From Sesamum alatum (Eukaryota; Streptophyta; Magnoliopsida; Lamiales; Pedaliaceae), in the NCBI GenBank assembly GCA_034509735.1, contig JACGWO010000013.1, positions 13,226,136 through 13,290,135 of the forward strand: a DNA stretch of 64,000 nt, given 5' to 3'. Shown here piece by piece: positions 57,201-64,000 of the stretch (positions within the stretch are counted from its first letter, which is position 1; the number at the start of each line of letters is the position of its first letter). The notes beneath the pieces were generated by a model, which was not told the origin of the DNA, searched no databases, and saw only the letters and a list, made by a program, of their open reading frames with translations. The translations under genes were made by a program, and so were the position numbers.

Positions 57201-59428
57201 TGTTGGAATAGGTGACCAGAAAGCCAATAGGTTTGGCAATTTGTAACCTATCCGACAACTTGATGTGAATTTAATATTATTATGTGATGAATAAGATGAG
57301 TATTCGTCACCAATGGTACCTTCTTTGTTGCGCTCATCTTACATTTGTTAAAATGGTGTTTAACTTATATCGCAACAAAGCCCACAGACCATGGATAACA
57401 ACTCGTGCAGTTGGGCCACGCATTGGATGGTGGTCATGAAACCAACTGATTAAGAGTTGGGTCTGAAATGTTCCAAGTCGAGGACCTCGAGACAGGGCAT
57501 CGAGAGTCCAATTGAGACTTACTTCAAGAGTCGTGTTCATTGGATGAGTGCCGTGTTTCATCGGCGACAAGCGTGGGACGCCTACACGATCTTGATGGGT
57601 TGGTCGACTGGGGTCGAGCCGACTGGACTGACTCGCGGGGAATATCATATGGAAGCCTTGGAGGCTTGGTCGGTATGATTGGTTTTCCCCGGTTCTGATA
57701 GTACAGGAGTAATCCTTAGACTTGAGGGATCATGGCAGTCGCGTGCACAGGACGGTTGTATCTTGGATCTGGCGAGAGGTAATCATTCTGTAAGATGATT
57801 ATCATAAGCCTTGTCCAGTGCAGTCAGAATGTGTAGCGAGGACGGTGGATTCCAAGAAGAGGATCCGTCCCCTGTCAGTATGTGACAGAGGTATCTCCTA
57901 TGCACTCGGAGACACGTTCATGCTGTTTGAAGCTGTGGCCACAGTGGTTGGTCGAACAGGGAATGGTTTCCTGTGTCGATGCAATGAAGCATACGTAGTC
58001 TCGAGTATTAAGCATAGATGCCTAGTCAAGGATGGGAACCGAGCCCAATTCCATACCCTAGACTAAGGCCGGGAGACGGTAGACGGAAGGATCGTACTCG
58101 TATGGAATCAGTGCCTAAATCTTCACGCTAATTCACCTAGTCTATAGTGCCATGGACCGTTGCTAGACGGCCACCCATGGTAACGGGCCCTTGTGGGACA
58201 CGGGCCCAAGTCTAGCTGAGGGTGAATCTAAAGGGTCATACACAAATCACCGAGGAGGTTGAGAGATCGACTTGGAGTCAATCTCGAAGGATAAAATAAG
58301 TAATTGGATTACTTAAGGGAAAGTCCATTGGATGGACGGGCTGATATTGTATCGGGCTTTCATTTAATCGGTAAATTGGATTTTCGATTAAATATGGAAA
58401 GTTGAGATGTTGAGACATTGGATCTTTTAATTGGACTAAAAGATCAACGGGAATAATTTGAATGGACAGTAAATTGGATTTAATGTTGGGTTCGTCGTAA
58501 TTGGATTACGATAAAACCCGATCCGTTAAATTATACCCGAGAGGAGAAATAATTCCTAATTTGGAATAGGAAGAAGTTGGACTTCTTCAATTAATTAAAT
58601 ATGGCCGACATGCTCCCTTGGAGGAAGCAAAATCAGCCATGTTTCATGCTAGGTGGTATGTTGACTTGTCTCTTTTGGAAAGATACAAATCAACTCCAAT
58701 CAAGCTCTTCCCTTTTTGTATGATTTGATCATACCATAAATTTTGGTAGGCTTGATTGAAGAATTGATGGTGATTGATTGGAATGAATCTAGACATCCTT
58801 GGATGAACCTAGACACATTCCAATAATCACATTAATTATGTATATATATTAGAATATACAACACCAAGCATAAGTGATTCATTATTCATCTTTTTCTAGG
58901 AAAAAGAGAAGACAAAAAATCCTCTCCTCTCTCTCAAAATTTCGTGCTCCCTCCCTCTCTTACACTTATGTTCTTCACTTGATTTTGAATCAAGAAGAAG
59001 AACAAAGTAAGTTTAAGAGAACACTAATTCATAGTGTTCTTCTCTTAAATCGATTCCTTCCTAAACCCATTCTTTTCTAGCAAGAAGAACGTGTGATTCT
59101 TCCGGTGTGGTGTGGATCACCTTTGGAGAATCCATACGTTTGGATTTCGTGAGCATTCCGGAGAAGGAACAACGCTAGTAGTCGGGAGCATACGCTAAAC
59201 AATCAAAGGTACCGGTTTATTACGCTTTGATTGATTTCATTTGTATATCTATGCCCTATGTGTTTAAATATATGTTTTAATATTTACACATCCTACATCG
59301 AACGCCCGGTTGAGCACCCAAGGGTACACCCCTTGGGATTCACGTATTTTGAATTTGATTTAAATTTACGCACTATCTCGCTTTTCTCGCTTCCGCTCGC
59401 ACTCCCGGGCGGATCTGCTTGTCCTTCA
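57201..59428 (+). repeat. 5' LTR of element C
   Basis: 2228 bp, TGTTGGAATAGG to GTCCTTCA, with one substitution in the conserved terminus (TTGG for TTAG). It is close in length and sequence to the solo LTR at 51531. A TATA-like GTATATATATT is near 58840-58850. Confidence 0.92.
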
Positions 59429-59430
59429 AG

Positions 59431-59442
59431 TGGTATCAGAGC
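59431..59442 (+). promoter_or_regulatory. Primer-binding site of element C
   Basis: TGGTATCAGAGC, two bases after the LTR. Confidence 0.93.
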
Positions 59443-61249
59443 CCGGTTCGATGTAAGGGGCATAGATCTATGTATTTGGCATGATCTACTTGCTTTTAAA
59501 TGGCTTTATTGGCATGTTAGATTACATAAATATATGAATAATATGATGATTCAATTGTTTGGATTTAATGGACTTTTGGCATGCTTAATTTTGTTAGATT
59601 GGATCTAAAATTGCATGCTTATTTTCAGAATAATATTAATGTTATTGTGCTGAAACGGTTTTGAAAAACAAAAAAAAAAAAATTTGGGATCAGTCGGCAG
59701 CGGCCGCGCTGGGCTTCGGCCAGCGCGCGCGCGCTGTGCCATGCCGGGCGCTGCCAGCGCGCGGCACAGAGCGCGCGCGCGCTGCCCTATGCGCGCGGGC
59801 GGGCGGCCAGCACAACGGCTGGGCCGTTTTGTGCCGTTTTTTCGACTTTTTCCGGAAAATTCGATTTTCTGTATTTTGTGCACAATATTCTGAAAATATA
59901 TTAATTTTGCATTTTTTATTTTGGAATAATTTGATTATTCTTTAGATTAATTTTGCTTAATTAATTTGGGATTAATACATGCATTGGATGCATGGTGTAA
60001 AATGTCCATTAAATTTGAAATTTGAATTTTGCATATTATTTATATGTTTATGATTTTGTGATGTTGGACATCACTTGGATATTTGGAATATCCATTGGTT
60101 TTATTGTATGATTATTTGGAATAATTATGTTATATGTGAGTTGATGGAATCAACATGGGATGATCACAAAGCCCTAGACCTTGTGTATGGATGAATGAAT
60201 GTTTATTTATTTTCTGTTGGGTGGGGCCTGCGTGCCTCTTGTTTTTGGGACTATCATCTCCCGTATTTTCAGCCTCATGATGTTAAGGCTTGTTTTCCTT
60301 ATTACCAATGTATTACTTTCAGTTGTAATGAGAGTAGATAGGATTGGTGAGGTTTTACTTTTAACAAGCAATTGGAGTCGGAGACCCCAAGGAGGAGCAT
60401 CAAGGCGTGAAACAAGAAGCACTTCAAGGCCCATTGGAATGACAATGGGTTTTATTATTATTGTAATAATTTAGGACCACCCTAGACAGACCATAGACTC
60501 ACTGCATGCTCAGTGGGTCGCATAGGTTGGGCTTGTGATCATCCTAACAGGGGTATGCTATGTTTTCTGCATGCGGCGTATTTATTTATCGCTTAAATAT
60601 TGGATATTTATGCATGCTAAAACACAATAAGTGATGAGGTCTCGGTCAGACACAAACTCTCATTTGGTTGGACCAAATTAAATATTAGGCCCAGAACGGA
60701 CTTGGATCAGAATGGTATTTTGGTCTGTCCGAGCCTTCCATCCACAGCAATGTGGTGAGGAAGCTACCACTACCCAAGTGTGGTCTCACGAGTCGTGGCA
60801 CACTTGGAATAGGGGAAAGCTGCACTATTGTTGTGAACAAAAAGACTGCGCTCGTTGTTTCCCTGTCTCACAAGTCGTGGGGGGCGACAGTTTGAGGCAT
60901 GATTTGGTTGATGGGTCGGGCCCAACATTGAGTAACATGGTTCGCTTGGAGTCCTCGGGACCATGTGAATAGGTGAGGCAAAATATCTTGGGAATCTCAT
61001 TGGATGAGAATGATATTGGATATCTCCCACAAGGTCTTCTTCATGTGAATCGTAAAAGCGGGGCATGGAGATTACGCTTGTGGATCCCAAGCCCAATAGG
61101 AAATGGTTTCCCGAAACTCCGCTTGAGAGTGGCGGACTTTCGTATAAATAGTGGGAGGGTTAAAGACTAAAAGACCAAGTCTTCAACTTGAACAATAATA
61201 TTACCATCATCTGCTAATTTCTGCTTTACATTTTTTTAATAATGTAGAT
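59443..61249 (+). other. Untranslated leader of element C
   Basis: About 1.8 kb. It contains a GC/CpG tract (59694-59835), hairpin 1 with arms ATTATTA and TAATAAT around TTG (near 60450-60472), hairpin 2 at 60496-60519 (GACTCACTG and CAGTGGGTC), the palindrome CACGAGTCGTG at 60787-60797 with a one-base-changed partner CACAAGTCGTG at 60869-60879, and TATAAATA at 61143-61150. No gene is supported. Confidence 0.78.
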
Positions 61250-64000
61250 ATGTCTAAGAACCCGTTAACCATGATTCTTGAGACTAACAAATTCAACGGA
61301 CCGAACTACTCGGACTGGCTGAGAAACCTGAGGATTGTCCTCGGTTTCGAGAACCAAGGCTACGTCTTGGACGAGCCGCCACCGAGCGACTTACCGGAGG
61401 GTTCCACGCCTGAAGAACGTTTGACGTTCGAGAAATGGCATGAGGACAACCGGAAAGTACGCAGTATCATACTGGCTTCGATGTCTAACGACATCCAGAA
61501 GCAGTATGAGAGGCTGGACAACGTCTCCGCCATAATGCTCCGCATGAACGAGGTTTATGCGGTTTCGGATAGGCATATTAGATATGCCGCCACAAAAAGC
61601 ATTCATTGGCACCAAGCTCGCTGAAGGAGCATCTGTACAGAGTCATGGGGTCAAGATGCTCTCCCTAGTGGAGAAACTCGAGGACGTTAAAGCTAGGCTT
61701 AACAATGACACGTACATCCACGTGATCCTCCAGTCGCTTCCTCCATCCTATGACCCGTTTGTTATAAACTACCACATGAACGGACTTGAGAAGTCTATTC
61801 ATGAGTTGATCAACATGCTGGTCCAATACGAGGCAACGACCCACAAGTCGGCGCCGACGGTATTGATAGGAGATGCTTCGACCTCCAAGGCGAATGGCAA
61901 GAGGGCCGGACGCTGGAAGAGGAAGAAGGGCAAAGGGAAGACGGTTGTGGCCCCTGCTCACGCTTCGGGCGTCCCTGTTGCTCCGGTTGGACCAAGCAAA
62001 GGGAAAGGGAAGGCCCGTGGTTCTCAGCGGTCCAAGGCAAATGATGTCTGCATGCATTGCCAAGGGAAAGGGCATTGGAAGAGGGAGTGCCCACAACTCC
62101 TCTCCAACCCAGGTGTGTTTGTGGTTGAAGTTAATATAATTACTAATTCTGCTTCATGGGTATTGGATACCGGGTGTGGTGCTCACATCTGCAATGATCT
62201 GCAGGCACTGCAATGAAGCAGAAGGCTAACCAAGTATGAGATGATCCTGAGGCTAGGCGATGGCAAGGCCGTTGCTGCGGAGGCCGTAAGATCACTAGAG
62301 TTAGCCATTAGTAGTCATGTTAGGATTGTACTGAACGACTGTTTCTATGTACCTAGCATGATTAAAAACATTGTTTCCATCCCGGTCCTTGATAAGGAGG
62401 GATATGAATTTACCATCAATAAAAATGGTTTTTTCATTATCAAAGATGGTATTTCTCATCTGCTTGGTACATTGGTCAACGGTCTGTACATACTTCAATA
62501 GTCTAATTGGATTATGACTGCAGAACACAAACGAAAACGTGATGATCATAATAACGCACAGATATGGCATGCGAGGTTAGGTCATATCTCTAAAGATAGG
62601 ATAAGAAGGTTGGTGGACTCAAAGAGTCTAGAAATAGACGATTTGGACAACCTACCGACCTGCGAATCCTGTCTAAAGGGAAAGATGACCAAGAAACCCT
62701 TTGTTGGACAAAGTACGCTAGCCAGTGGTCTGTTGGATTTGATCCATACAGATGTCTGTGGTCCACTAAATACTCAGGCTAGAGGTGGGTACTCGTACTT
62801 CATAACCTTTACCGATGATCACTCATGGTATGGTTATGTTTACCTGATGAGGTACAAGTCTGAAGCCTTTGGAAGGTTTAAGGAATACAGACTTGAAGTA
62901 GAGAACCAAACCGGTCGAAAGATCAAAGCCCTTCGGTCGGACCGAGGTGGAGAGTATTTGAGTGGTGAGTTTACTGATTATTTAAAGGAGAATGGGATTC
63001 TCTCTCAGTGGACCCCTCCTGGAACACCGCAGCTTAATGGTGTGTCTGAAAGGAGGAATCGGACCTTGTTGGACATGGTCCGATCCATGATGAGTTTTAC
63101 CGAACTACCCCTTTCCTTCTGGGGATACGCTCTTGAGACTGCGGCCAAAGTTTTGAACTTGGTGCCATCTAAAAGGGTATCCCAGACGCCATATGAGATA
63201 TGGCATGGCAAGCCTGCCTCCTACAAATACTTGAAAGTTTGGGGTTGCCCCGCATATGTCAAGAGATTAGTGGGAGATAAACTGGACTCGAGGTCTAGTT
63301 TATGCAGGTTCATCGGCTATCCAAAAGAAACTGTGGGGTATTATTTCTATGATCCCCCCGAGCAAAAGGTTTTTGTCTCGCGAAACACAGTGTTCTTGGA
63401 AAAAGGTTTTCCATCGGATAGTCGACGCGATGAGGTACTCCTTGAGGAATCAAGTGAGGTACCCCATGAGGCGGTAGTGACATCTGAGCCAGTGGTTCCC
63501 ACTGATATTGTTCCAGTCCTCCGTAGGTCGGCCAGAGTATCCCATGCACCTGATAGGTATGGATTTCTGGGCCTGACCGGTCAGTTGGATAATGATCCAA
63601 AGACATACGGAGAAGCGATGTCGGACATCGATTCGGACAAGTGGCTTGAGGCCATGAAATCCGAGATGGACTCGATGGGTACAAACAAGGTTTGGACCCT
63701 AGTAGATTCACCCTAAGGGGTTAAACCCGTAAGGTGTAAATGGGTCTACAAACGTAAGCTTGGAGCTGACGGGGAGGTTACAACCTTCAAAGCCAGGCTT
63801 GTGGCGAAAGGTTACACTCAACGACCCGGGGTCGATTTTGAGGAAACCTACTCGCCCGTAGCAATGGCCAAGTCCATTCGGATACTGCTTGCCATAGCAG
63901 CATGGTATGACTATGAAATATGGCAGATGGACGTGAAAACGGCTTTCCTCAACGGTTTCGTATAGGAAGAGATCTATATGGATCAGCCGGAGGGTTTCAC
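61250..64000 (+). pseudogene. Element C gag-pol, one frameshift and several stops, partial
   Basis: Starts ATG at 61250. Gag shifts frame at an extra A in the run near 61593-61597 (within ATKAFIGTK). From there one frame continues through the zinc knuckle (CMHCQGKGHWKREC), protease DTGCGAHIC, integrase (HTDVCGP, SDRGGEY, SERRNR) and into RT. It is interrupted by TGA 62214-62216, TAG 62499-62501, TAA 63714-63716 and TAG 63963-63965. It is much better preserved than B and keeps gag and protease. The window ends inside RT, before YVDD. It is inactive as written. Confidence 0.92.

Larger units (their letters stand above)
57201..64000 (+). mobile_element. Element C: Ty1/copia family 2 element, runs past the window end
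   Basis: 5' LTR 57201-59428, primer-binding site 59431-59442, leader to 61249, gag-pol from 61250, still in RT at 64000. It is inserted in the family 3 LTR; the right target-site duplication and 3' LTR lie outside. Confidence 0.92.

Overview
The window is plant nuclear DNA made almost entirely of nested and tandem LTR retrotransposons. I find no host protein-coding gene, rRNA or tRNA gene. The evidence is Ty1/copia polyproteins in the order gag-protease-integrase-RT-RNase H, primer-binding sites matching the 3' end of plant initiator tRNA-Met (TGGTATCAGAGC), and a Ty3/gypsy Tat-type fragment with a second RNase H domain. This is typical of pericentromeric or otherwise repeat-dense chromatin of an angiosperm. 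The species cannot be named from the sequence.

Layout. (1) 1-1178: part of a copia LTR of 'family 3', minus strand. (2) 1179-26686: a head-to-tail, LTR-sharing tandem array of copia 'family 1' on the minus strand: truncated pol W, LTR, truncated pol X, LTR, complete body Y, LTR, complete body Z, LTR. W and X break at the same integrase position, exactly against an LTR terminus. (3) 26687-33419: the 3' two-thirds of a Ty3/gypsy Tat-lineage element: broken RT, RNase H, second RNase H and integrase, then an array of small hairpins, an antisense spliced (now decayed) gene, and a 3' LTR. (4) 33420-35925: poorly recognisable DNA with a candidate solitary LTR and a hAT-like terminus. (5) 35926-36804 plus 47071-47988: a minus-strand 'family 2' LTR split by the intact family 1 element A (36805-47065, TSD TCTCT, one 1350-codon gag-pol frame). 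(6) 47989-56474: family 2 element B, plus strand, with a solo LTR inserted in its leader (TSD ACTTG) and a broken gag-pol with an in-frame gag-protease deletion. (7) 56475-57200: a family 3 LTR fragment. (8) 57201-64000: family 2 element C, running off the window.

Element A is the only copy with an undamaged polyprotein and nearly identical LTRs. It looks young and possibly autonomous. Y and Z carry only two or three frameshifts each, mostly 1-2 bp length changes in or next to short homopolymers.

The most interesting signals are not protein-coding. (a) Families 1 and 2 share a structured RNA leader before gag, with two hairpins whose stems covary, and a pair of CACGAGTCGTG palindromes at fixed spacing. 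(b) A U3 module is conserved across all three copia families. (c) All leaders carry a dense CpG/GC tract in an otherwise AT-rich locus. (d) The Tat element has a hairpin array and an intron-containing antisense gene. (e) The tandem array has a repeated breakpoint. Together they suggest a related group of copia elements with a conserved regulatory and packaging architecture, amplified partly by recombination rather than by retrotransposition alone.
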